From contig CBFHYU010000002.1 in assembly GCA_965660165.1 (NCBI GenBank), positions 123,642 to 187,641 on the forward strand: 64,000 nucleotides of DNA, read 5' to 3'. Below the pieces are notes generated by a model. The model was not told the origin of the DNA and ran no database searches. It saw only the letters and a list, made by a program, of their open reading frames with translations. The position numbers were made by a program, and so were the translations under genes. Positions 1 to 8,054 of the stretch are shown here, one piece after another. Position 1 is the stretch's first letter; each line of letters begins with the position of its first letter. Source of the DNA: WTJO01 sp965660165. Its GTDB lineage: Bacteria; Pseudomonadota; Alphaproteobacteria; Puniceispirillales; Puniceispirillaceae.

Positions 1-1941
1 AAAAACCAAATTCTTGCAAAAGCAAAATCGCTTACTACGCGCGATAATCTGGCGATTGGCGTAGGCGATGCGATGCGCCAAATCCTTGATCACTGGTCAG
101 GCAATGCAGGCGATATAAATCTGGTCAGCCTGTCTACCACCCTTGCGACAAACGCCGTTGTTGAGGGCATTGGCGGGGCTGTGGGGCTAGTGCTTATTGG
201 ATTTGATGCAGATATTTTATCACGAGCTAGCCTAGCAACAGCGCTAGGGTCTGATCCCGTTATTCATCTGGCAGGCGGGCATAAAACAGATGGCAAACCG
301 CAATCAAAGCTAGATGAGGCTGGGCTGGCAGAACAAGCAGTTGCGATCGCTGGACGTGTATCCAGCTTTGCGGTTGCTGGCCATTTTGCCACCCGTAATC
401 CAGAACATGAAGAGCTGGCACGCACCATATTAAGCCAGAAAACTGGCCTGCCTGTTACCTGTTCATCAGAATTATCAAGCGCATTAGGCGGGCCTAGACG
501 GGCGCTTACTGCGCTGTTGAACGCCAGATTGATAGGCTTGCTTGAACGGCTAATATCAGCAACAGACCAGACCATGAAAACCCTGTCACTTAATTGCCCG
601 CTTATGGTGGTAAAAGGTGATGGCTCGCTATTGCGGGCAGATATTGCGCGGCTTAGACCAGTTGAAACTGTGCTATCTGGCCCGGCCGCTAGCCTTACAG
701 GTGCGGCATTTTTGGCAGATGAGCCTGATGGTATTGTCTCTGATATTGGTGGCACAACAACAGATATTGCCGTGCTGAAAGCTGGCATGCCTAGATTAAG
801 TGAAGATGGCGCCAGCGTAGGCGGCTGGCAGACAATGGTTGAGGCAGCACACATTAGAACAAGCGGGCTTGGCGGCGATTCAGAAGTGAGATGGCGTATC
901 AAAGACAGCGCTCATCCAATTATTCTTGGCCCTAGACGGTCTGTACCACTTAGCCTGCTTGCGATGCAGCACCCTTATGTAATACAGCATTTAGAACAGC
1001 AGCTGGCTCAGCCTATCGCTCTGCCCTCTGATGGTAAATTTATTGTTCCTGTGATGCCAAATGGCGTGCCTGAATGGCTTAGCAGGTCAGAAAAAAAACT
1101 GGCAGAAACAGTGCTGAATGCGCCTGTCTCAGCACTAGCAGAACTTGCCACAACCCAAGTAGCACTTGGCGCGATTGACAGGCTAATAGCCAAAGGGCTA
1201 GTGATGCAGTCATCTTTTACGCCAACTGATGCTGTTCATATTTTGGGGCGCTTTACAGAATTTAACAGTCAGGCCGCAACGCTAGGCGGCAACTTGCTAG
1301 CCCGCCAGAAAACAGCCAGAGGCACCGAGATAGCCGCCAATGAAGAGGCGCTTGCCCAGATGGTCTGTGATTGTCTGGTTGCACAATCTGCTATTGCGAT
1401 AATGGACGCTGCCTTTGCTGAAGATGGCAAGGCTGAAAATGTGATCTCATCATCTGCCCTGCTTAGCCAGCAATTACGCTCGGGCAGTGATGAGACAGAT
1501 ATTGGACAGCTATCTATCAGGCTTGGCACACCACTCATCGCGCTTGGTGCCTCATCAAAAACGCACTATCCAGCGATAGCAGAAAGATTGCAAACACAGC
1601 TTATAAACCCATCCCATGCAGATGTTGCAGGTGCTGTAGGCGCGGCGGCAGGGGCTATTAGACAAAGATTTGTGGTGATTGTAACCCAGCCTCAAGATGG
1701 CTGTTTTAGAATCCATTTGCCAAGCGGTCCGCAAGATATGGCTGACAAACAGGCCGCCCTAGATCATGCACGAAAACAATCTTCAGAACTAGCAGAACTG
1801 CGTGCCCGTAATGCAGGGGCAACAGAGCTAACAATCGAAATTGATGAAGTGATTGATGAGATTGATCTTGGCAATCAAAAAACATTATTTTTGCAGGCGC
1901 GTTTTACCGCACAAGCAAAAGGCCTGCCAAAGGCTAGCTAG
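1..1941 (+). CDS. Hydantoinase/oxoprolinase family protein, 5'-truncated
   Basis: Partial gene: the frame is open from base 1, so the true start lies outside the window; the ATG at 73 is internal. The 646 visible residues contain the family hallmarks STTLATNAVVEG near the N-terminus and the phosphate-binding DIGGTTTD motif encoded near 742-765, followed by the SGLGGDS stretch. This matches the HyuA/N-methylhydantoinase A ATP-dependent ring-opening family. Members act on hydantoins, 5-oxoproline or acetone-type substrates, and sequence alone does not give the substrate. The usual HyuB partner is not in the window. The purine island nearby makes a cyclic-amide substrate plausible, but that is inference. 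Confidence 0.85.
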   Translation, partial: KNQILAKAKSLTTRDNLAIGVGDAMRQILDHWSGNAGDINLVSLSTTLATNAVVEGIGGAVGLVLIGFDADILSRASLATALGSDPVIHLAGGHKTDGKPQSKLDEAGLAEQAVAIAGRVSSFAVAGHFATRNPEHEELARTILSQKTGLPVTCSSELSSALGGPRRALTALLNARLIGLLERLISATDQTMKTLSLNCPLMVVKGDGSLLRADIARLRPVETVLSGPAASLTGAAFLADEPDGIVSDIGGTTTDIAVLKAGMPRLSEDGASVGGWQTMVEAAHIRTSGLGGDSEVRWRIKDSAHPIILGPRRSVPLSLLAMQHPYVIQHLEQQLAQPIALPSDGKFIVPVMPNGVPEWLSRSEKKLAETVLNAPVSALAELATTQVALGAIDRLIAKGLVMQSSFTPTDAVHILGRFTEFNSQAATLGGNLLARQKTARGTEIAANEEALAQMVCDCLVAQSAIAIMDAAFAEDGKAENVISSSALLSQQLRSGSDETDIGQLSIRLGTPLIALGASSKTHYPAIAERLQTQLINPSHADVAGAVGAAAGAIRQRFVVIVTQPQDGCFRIHLPSGPQDMADKQAALDHARKQSSELAELRARNAGATELTIEIDEVIDEIDLGNQKTLFLQARFTAQAKGLPKAS

Positions 1942-1967
1942 GCATCATACTATTATCATGAAAAAGA

Positions 1968-2044
1968 TGGTGGGCCCGGCAGGACTCGAACCTGCAACAA
2001 CACGGTTATGAGCCGTGGGTTCTAACCAATTGAACTACAGGCCC
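1968..2044 (-). tRNA. tRNA with CAU anticodon (elongator Met or lysidine-type Ile)
   Basis: Read on the minus strand it folds as a full cloverleaf: acceptor GGGCCTG pairs with CGGGCCC, D-stem GTTC/GAAC, anticodon stem CACGG/CCGTG around loop CTCATAA, T-stem GCAGG/CCTGC with loop TTCGAGT, discriminator A and an encoded CCA. The anticodon CAU is at plus-strand 2008-2010. The paired first base pair (G1-C72) excludes initiator tRNA. CAU leaves two options: elongator Met, or tRNA-Ile read after lysidine modification by TilS. I could not separate these by eye. It sits just downstream of rpoD on the same strand. Confidence 0.95.
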
Positions 2045-2130
2045 CACTTTGAAACATATTACATGATTATGCATGGGTAAATCACACGATGCGATTTGTC
2101 CAGTATCTTCTTCAGCTTCTTACAGATAGT

Positions 2131-4110
2131 CTAATGTTCAAGAAAGCTTCGTAATTTGCGTGAGCGAGATGGATGTTTCAGCTTCCGCAAGGCTTTTGCC
2201 TCAATCTGTCTGATACGTTCTCTGGTAACAGAAAATTGCTGGCCGACTTCTTCTAATGTGTGATCTGTATTCATCCCAATGCCAAACCGCATCCGCAATA
2301 CACGTTCTTCTCTGGGTGTCAGGCTAGACAGAACACGTGTTGTGGTTTCCCGCAAATTCGAGTGAATAGCAGCATCCAGAGGTTGAACAGCATTTTTATC
2401 TTCAATGAAATCACCAAGCTGGCTATCTTCTTCATCACCAATAGGGGTTTCAAGAGAAATCGGCTCTTTTGCGATTTTCAGCACCTTGCGTACCTTATCC
2501 AGAGGCATTGACAATTTTTCTGCAAGCTCTTCTGGGGTAGGCTCTCTGCCAATTTCATGAAGCATATGGCGTGAGGTACGTACCAGCTTATTGATAGTCT
2601 CAATCATATGCACAGGAATACGAATAGTTCTGGCCTGATCAGCAATAGACCGTGTAATAGCCTGTCTGATCCACCATGTGGCATAGGTTGAGAATTTATA
2701 ACCGCGCCGATATTCAAATTTATCAACAGCTTTCATCAATCCAATATTGCCTTCTTGGATTAAATCTAAGAATTGCAGGCCGCGATTGGTGTATTTCTTA
2801 GCAATTGAGATAACCAGACGCAGATTAGCCTCTACCATTTCTTTTTTGGCACGTGCTGCTTCACGCTGACCGCGTTGCACTACCTGAATAATATCTCTAA
2901 ACTCAGAAATACTTAGCCCTGAATCTTCAGCAACAAGCTGCATCTTATCGACAATTATCTTAATTTCTTTTTTATTCGTCGTGCTAAATTGCTGCCATGC
3001 TTTTGACGGTGATTCCAGCTTTGGCCAATTTGACTGTGTTTCATTACCATACCAATGGGCGATAAAATCAGCTCGCGAAATACCAGATGACATTGCAAGC
3101 CGCATCATCTCGCCATCCAAATTCACCACAATTTTATATAGCTCAGTCATCTGGACATTAAGCGATTCTAGCCTGTTTGTATTCAGAAACACATTCTGCA
3201 TTTCTTCTGTCAGCTTAATCTTAAAGGCCAGCAATTCTGCTTCCTGAGCAGGCTTTAATGCTTTGCCTTTCTGGCTAGCCACAACTTTCTTGTCTTGAAG
3301 CACAACATATTTGGCAAATATTTTTTTGATAACAGCTATCTGCGCCATCACATCATCAAATACAGCAGCTTCCATCGCCGCCAGAGACAGATTCATCTCA
3401 TCCTGATCATCATCGTCTGATTCATCATTTTCTGTTTCATCATCGTCTGTTTCATCCTCAGCATCATCACTATCAGACTCATCATCGCTATGATCATCAT
3501 TGGCAACTACACCGCCAATCGTACCTGGACGGTTTGGCGCTAGCACCGAATTATCTTCGACGGGCACGCCATTTAATTTGATATAGGTCAGGTCAAGATC
3601 AATAATATCACGCAATGGCAGGGCGTTATCAACCACCTTGTCTGCCCATTCCAATACAGCGATAATCGCAAGTGGACATTCGCAAATCCCGCCGATCATC
3701 ATTTCACGACCAGCTTCGATACGTTTGGCAATCGCTATCTCGCCCTCACGCGATAATAGCTCAACAGAGCCCATTTCACGCAAATACATCCGCACAGGAT
3801 CGTCTGAATTGCTAACATCATCACTGACATTGCCAGAGCTTTGGGTATCTTCATTTTCATTTGCTGTTTCAACTTCTTCGGCTGCCTCAACAACAGATAC
3901 GCCCATCTCATTCAAAGAAGACATCACATCTTCAATCTGTTCAGATGATAGCTCGTCCTGCGGCAACGCTTCATTCAGCTCGTCATGCGTTACATAGCCG
4001 CGCTCTTTGCCTTTTTTCAGAAGCTGTTTAATTGCGGTATTTTTGGTATCCAGAATAGGGGCATCAGAAGCCTGTTCTGAGGTTTCTTTCACTTTAGGTT
4101 TGCGCGCCAT
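2131..4110 (-). CDS. rpoD: RNA polymerase primary sigma factor RpoD (sigma-70)
   Basis: Housekeeping sigma factor directing RNA polymerase to -35/-10 promoters. The 659 residues show an N-terminal region 1.1, region 1.2 (DPVRMYLREMG, about residue 104), the non-conserved insertion, region 2 (DLIQEGNIGLMKAV and STYATWWIRQAI), region 3, and region 4 with the helix-turn-helix TLEEVGQQFSVTRERIRQIE. The insertion carries a strongly acidic run at residues 205-238. A GAGGGGA ribosome site precedes the ATG. It is third in the conserved yqeY-dnaG-rpoD order, 83 bases after dnaG, so it may also have its own promoter. Confidence 0.98.
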   Translation of the reverse strand: MARKPKVKETSEQASDAPILDTKNTAIKQLLKKGKERGYVTHDELNEALPQDELSSEQIEDVMSSLNEMGVSVVEAAEEVETANENEDTQSSGNVSDDVSNSDDPVRMYLREMGSVELLSREGEIAIAKRIEAGREMMIGGICECPLAIIAVLEWADKVVDNALPLRDIIDLDLTYIKLNGVPVEDNSVLAPNRPGTIGGVVANDDHSDDESDSDDAEDETDDDETENDESDDDDQDEMNLSLAAMEAAVFDDVMAQIAVIKKIFAKYVVLQDKKVVASQKGKALKPAQEAELLAFKIKLTEEMQNVFLNTNRLESLNVQMTELYKIVVNLDGEMMRLAMSSGISRADFIAHWYGNETQSNWPKLESPSKAWQQFSTTNKKEIKIIVDKMQLVAEDSGLSISEFRDIIQVVQRGQREAARAKKEMVEANLRLVISIAKKYTNRGLQFLDLIQEGNIGLMKAVDKFEYRRGYKFSTYATWWIRQAITRSIADQARTIRIPVHMIETINKLVRTSRHMLHEIGREPTPEELAEKLSMPLDKVRKVLKIAKEPISLETPIGDEEDSQLGDFIEDKNAVQPLDAAIHSNLRETTTRVLSSLTPREERVLRMRFGIGMNTDHTLEEVGQQFSVTRERIRQIEAKALRKLKHPSRSRKLRSFLEH

Positions 4111-4193
4111 ATAATTCCCCTCGCAATGTTCTTAGCCGTTACGACCCTGCATGGCTGAATGTTATCAATGTTAGTCGATTACCTATACCGTGC

Positions 4194-5879
4194 CTAGCGC
4201 GCACGGCCTAATAATTCAGCTAGCAGCTCGCCTGCCTTCTCTGATGAAAGCTTATCCACAGACATACCAAACCGAGCGGTCATATCTGCGCTGAACAAAT
4301 CATCCAACAAATCACAAAAACCTGAACCCATTAAATGATGCCTAATTGCCTCTGCGTCAAGGTCAGGATCGTTAATCATCTGCGAAATAAGCAGATTTTT
4401 TAGCTCTGATAGCGTTTCATCCTCCATATGGATGGCCACAACAGGCTCTGCATAGATAGATAAATGCTCAGGAAACGCAATAAGAAGAGCCAAAATTGCC
4501 TTATGCTGAATGATTCGACCTGTCTGAGGACGCTTTGGCGATCTCATCATAGAGGGCAAAACGCCTTTTTTCCCAAAATTTGGCTGGCCATATTGTGACT
4601 GGCGATAGCTGGCTCGCATAGTGCCAATACGATATTCAATATCATCAAGAAAGGCAGTGCGGGTCTGGTTATGGACAATATTCCGCCCCATCTGGCGAAT
4701 ATCTGTCCAGAAAGCGGCGCGCTGAGTGGGCTGGCTATCTGGCCTGTCTAGCCCATATTCACGCAATTTCTGCGCCCAGAGCATATCTATCAGGCTCACC
4801 GCCCCTGCCAGCACCCGTGCCAGCCCATCTGGCCCTTCTGCTGTAAGCAGATCATCAGGGTCTTGGCCTTCTGCCATCATCGCAAACCGCACATTACGGG
4901 CAGGCTCAAGCAATGGTAGGATTCGCTCTAGCGCACGCATAGCAGCTTTCTGGCCTGCTGAATCGCCATCAAAACATAAGATAGGCTCTTTATGTAACTT
5001 CCAGACAAGCTGGATTTGCTGTTCTGTCATCGCCGTGCCTAATGGTGCAAGCGCACCAGCAATTCCGCTAGCAGATACAGCGATCACATCCATATAGCCT
5101 TCAACAATTACCAATGGCAGACCTTGCCGCACGCGGCTTCGTGCCTGTGACCAACCATATACAACCGACCCTTTGTTAAAGCTTGGTCCATCTGGTGAAT
5201 TTAGATATTTTGGCTGTGCATCACCCATCGCCCGTGCGCCAAAAGCGATCACCTTGCCCTGCCTATTTTCAATCGGAAACATCACTCTGTTTCGAAAATA
5301 ATCATAGATTGAGCCATCTCTGTCTGAGCGGCCAATCACCCCAAGCCTGTGCATCAGATCAGCTGGAAATTCACGTTGCTGAAGACTGGCATACAGCCCA
5401 GATTTGGGGGCATAGCCAAGTCTAAATTCCTGCCGCATCTCAGCTGTCAGCCCCCTATCTTCGAGATATTGCAGGGCATATTTGCCATCTGGCTGATCAA
5501 GGTGGCGCTGATAAAAACAAGCAGCTGTCTCAAGCAACTCAAGCGCAGTCAGCCTGCGCTTTGCGGCTTCGGTATCAACTGGCTCGCGTTGCGGCATCTC
5601 CATGCCTGCTAGTGATGATAGCTGTTTTACTGCTTCGATAAATTCAAGCCCTTCACTTTCACGTAAAAAGCTTATCGCATCACCATTCGCATTACATCCA
5701 AAACAATGATAGAAGCCATCAGAATCATTTACATAAAATGACGGGGTTTTTTCATTGTGAAAAGGGCATAGCCCGTTAAATCGGTTTGCTTTCCGCACCA
5801 GCTTTACGCGCTTTCCTACAATATCGGAAAGCGTGATTCGTCCAAGCATTTCTTCAATAAATTCAGGGGTTACTGCCAC
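4194..5879 (-). CDS. dnaG: DNA primase DnaG
   Basis: Synthesises RNA primers for Okazaki fragments, recruited by DnaB helicase. The N-terminal CHC2 zinc finger is intact (Cys38, His41, Cys59, Cys62). The TOPRIM catalytic core follows, with its acidic residues in VIVEGYMDV and CFDGDSAGQKAA. The C-terminal helicase-binding part is weakly conserved. At 561 residues it is slightly shorter than the E. coli protein, and nothing catalytic is missing. It lies between yqeY and rpoD on the same strand, echoing the classical macromolecular-synthesis operon. Confidence 0.97.
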   Translation of the reverse strand: MAVTPEFIEEMLGRITLSDIVGKRVKLVRKANRFNGLCPFHNEKTPSFYVNDSDGFYHCFGCNANGDAISFLRESEGLEFIEAVKQLSSLAGMEMPQREPVDTEAAKRRLTALELLETAACFYQRHLDQPDGKYALQYLEDRGLTAEMRQEFRLGYAPKSGLYASLQQREFPADLMHRLGVIGRSDRDGSIYDYFRNRVMFPIENRQGKVIAFGARAMGDAQPKYLNSPDGPSFNKGSVVYGWSQARSRVRQGLPLVIVEGYMDVIAVSASGIAGALAPLGTAMTEQQIQLVWKLHKEPILCFDGDSAGQKAAMRALERILPLLEPARNVRFAMMAEGQDPDDLLTAEGPDGLARVLAGAVSLIDMLWAQKLREYGLDRPDSQPTQRAAFWTDIRQMGRNIVHNQTRTAFLDDIEYRIGTMRASYRQSQYGQPNFGKKGVLPSMMRSPKRPQTGRIIQHKAILALLIAFPEHLSIYAEPVVAIHMEDETLSELKNLLISQMINDPDLDAEAIRHHLMGSGFCDLLDDLFSADMTARFGMSVDKLSSEKAGELLAELLGRAR

Positions 5880-5963
5880 AACCCTACGCCCCGCATCGTA
5901 ATTCTAGACAGCCTGCTATTGGCCGAAAATATTGTTTGAAACCAGAAAGCGGGCTGTGTTGCA

Positions 5964-6422
5964 TCAGCTTCCTAAAAGCGTTTTTTTGACACGCTGGCTT
6001 GCCATCGAAAAATCCATCTGCCCTGCAAAATGGGTTTTCAGATAATTCATCACCTTACCCATATCCTTGACCGAAGATGATTGCGTTTCAGCCAATGCTG
6101 TCTCAATCGCCTGCTGGATCGCTGCTTCATCAAGCTGTTCAGGCAGGAATTGCTGGATAATGGTGATTTCATGTTGCTCAGCTTCAGCCAATTCTGGTCG
6201 GTTGCCTTCAACATATAATTTTGCTGATTCCGAACGCTGTTTAATCATGGTCTGGAGCAGTGATAAAATTTCATCATCTGAAATGCCCTCAGCATTATCT
6301 TGAGTGCGGGCAGCGATATCCCTGTCTTTCAGCGCAGCAGAGATAAGCCGAATGGTCGCAAGGGCTTTCTGATCTTTCGATTTAAGCGCCTCTTTCATCG
6401 CCTGTGAGATTCTGTCTCGCAT
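5964..6422 (-). CDS. GatB/YqeY domain protein
   Basis: A 152-residue helical protein matching the YqeY family: start MRDRISQAMKEALK, the TIRLISAALKDRDI stretch and the KLYVEGNRPELAEAE region, then a C-terminal helical tail. The family resembles the tRNA-binding tail of GatB and probably contacts tRNA; its cellular role is not established. It is first in the yqeY-dnaG-rpoD order, facing away from carA across a shared intergenic region. This arrangement is common in alphaproteobacteria. Confidence 0.9.
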   Translation of the reverse strand: MRDRISQAMKEALKSKDQKALATIRLISAALKDRDIAARTQDNAEGISDDEILSLLQTMIKQRSESAKLYVEGNRPELAEAEQHEITIIQQFLPEQLDEAAIQQAIETALAETQSSSVKDMGKVMNYLKTHFAGQMDFSMASQRVKKTLLGS

Positions 6423-6820
6423 AGTATCTACTCGCTTTTGAAATAATGATTATCTGAACTTATGAGTTATGTTTGTGGATAGCACAGCTTGCCATGTTGC
6501 ATTATCACATGTCTGGTCTTACTAGCACATATCCCGCAATATCGCTATCTGCCATCAAATAGCCCTGACTGTCCTAACGTTAATCCAGATGAAAATAAGC
6601 CTAGAAAATAACCCAAGATGCTATCAGGTGCAAGTCAAGACTTGACCAGAGCCAATCGCTGTCGTAGGAAGATGTAATTTTTGCGCGCGCATCTCGTAAC
6701 GCCTGATTTTCAGGCAGATGATTGCTGGCAAATCTGTTTGAAATGTAGAATTTTTGAACAGCTTTGGGCATATATTTGGTTGCACGCCAGATTATTTTGA
6801 CATGATGGAAGGCAGTGAAC
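6423..6820. promoter_or_regulatory. Divergent yqeY/carA intergenic region, 398 bases
   Basis: No coding support on either strand; the longest frame here (minus, ending at 6601) has no family features and runs into carA. It holds a candidate carA promoter at 6642-6670 with an overlapping dyad at 6634-6646. The carA leader of roughly 145 bases contains a perfect 6-bp hairpin at 6701-6715 (GCCTGA/TCAGGC with a three-base loop). No T-run follows, so it is not a simple terminator. I found no confident promoter for yqeY. Confidence 0.4.
6642..6670 (+). promoter_or_regulatory. Candidate carAB promoter
   Basis: TTGACC at 6642-6647 and TAGGAA at 6665-6670 are separated by 17 bases. The -35 element overlaps the 13-base dyad GTCAAGACTTGAC (6634-6646), which could be an operator. 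Spacing is ideal and the -35 is five of six to consensus, but the -10 is weak, so this is a candidate only. Confidence 0.4.
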
Positions 6821-8011
6821 ATGAACAACATGACCGCTTCGACTGCGCCTCATTCCTTTTTTTCAGAACCTGATCATCCAACTGCCATTTTGGCGCTTGA
6901 AGATGGCACCTGTTTTTATGGGCAGGGATTTGGCGCTGAAACAACGAATGTAGGTGAAGTATGTTTCAACACTTCGATGACAGGCTATCAGGAGATTATG
7001 ACTGACCCGTCATATGCAGGCCAGATTATCACCTTTACCTTCCCGCATATTGGCAATACTGGTACAAACAGCGCTGATATTGAAACGGACAAGCCTGCCT
7101 CGCTTGGCATGATTGTCAGAAACCCAGTTACTGCCCCCTCAAATTGGCGCTCAGACGCACCGCTTGACGCATGGCTAAAAACCCACAATCTGCCTGGCAT
7201 TGCAGGCATTGATACCAGAGCGCTTACCCGCGCAATCAGGGATGGTGGCGCACCAAAAGGGGTTATTTGCCATGATATATCAGGCACATTTGATGAAGAA
7301 AAGCTGGTCAAGATGGCAAAAGAGTGGCCTGGCCTGAAAGGAATGGACCTCGCAGCGCAGGTCACAACCACACATACGCGCAATTGGCAATCTGCTAGCT
7401 ATAATCTTGATAGCTGTTCTGCAGCTGAACAGACAGGCACATTTAATGTGATTGCGATGGATTTTGGCTGTAAGCAAAATATTCTAAGATGTCTTGTTGA
7501 TGCAGGATGCAATGTTGAGCTTGTGCCAGCAGATACCTCAGCTAAGGATATTCTGGCACGTAATCCAGATGGTATTTTTCTGGCAAATGGACCTGGCGAT
7601 CCTGCCGCAACGGCTGAATATGTAGTGCCTGAATTGCGCAAATTGATAGATGCCAACATCCCTATTTTTGGGATTTGCATTGGCCATCAGCTGCTTGCGC
7701 TCGCTTTTGGCGGCACCACTGAAAAAATGGAAAAAGGCCATCGTGGCGCAAACCATCCAGTGCGTGATCTGATAACCAATAAAATTGAAATAACCAGCCA
7801 AAATCATGGATTTATGGTAACGGCAAGCTCGCTTCCAGATGAGGTCGAAATTACCCATATATCTTTGTTTGATGGTTCAGTTGAGGGGCTGAGGCATAAG
7901 CTCAAGCCTGTATTCAGTGTTCAATACCATCCAGAATCATCACCAGGCCCGCATGATTCGCGTCATCTTTTCACGCAATTCACAGACATGATAGCTGCCC
8001 GAAAATCGTAA
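6821..8011 (+). CDS. carA: Carbamoyl-phosphate synthase small subunit
   Basis: Glutamine amidotransferase subunit that hydrolyses glutamine and channels ammonia to CarB, making carbamoyl phosphate for arginine and pyrimidine synthesis. The N-terminal CPSase domain is followed by a class I amidotransferase domain with nucleophile Cys286 in FGICIGHQ and the partner His-Glu in HPESSPGP. The ATG at 6821 is chosen because GGAAGG lies 8 bases upstream; an in-frame GTG at 6815 has no spacing for it. The length of 396 residues is normal. It is followed 43 bases later by carB. Confidence 0.97.
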   Translation: MNNMTASTAPHSFFSEPDHPTAILALEDGTCFYGQGFGAETTNVGEVCFNTSMTGYQEIMTDPSYAGQIITFTFPHIGNTGTNSADIETDKPASLGMIVRNPVTAPSNWRSDAPLDAWLKTHNLPGIAGIDTRALTRAIRDGGAPKGVICHDISGTFDEEKLVKMAKEWPGLKGMDLAAQVTTTHTRNWQSASYNLDSCSAAEQTGTFNVIAMDFGCKQNILRCLVDAGCNVELVPADTSAKDILARNPDGIFLANGPGDPAATAEYVVPELRKLIDANIPIFGICIGHQLLALAFGGTTEKMEKGHRGANHPVRDLITNKIEITSQNHGFMVTASSLPDEVEITHISLFDGSVEGLRHKLKPVFSVQYHPESSPGPHDSRHLFTQFTDMIAARKS

Positions 8012-8054
8012 TCTAGCTATCCAGATAAATCGTTAAAAAGGAAATTTGTTACCC

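Noticed and set aside
264..902. Antisense frame of 212 codons opposite the hydantoinase gene
   Set aside because: A shadow of the conserved plus-strand gene; the product is low-complexity and Ser/Ala/Pro-rich with no motif.
4252..4260. Perfect DnaA box TTATCCACA
   Set aside because: Inside the conserved coding sequence of dnaG, isolated, with no AT-rich stretch or repeat.
8046..8054. TTG start for carB giving three extra residues
   Set aside because: It touches the ribosome site; ATG 8055 gives the conserved family N-terminus.
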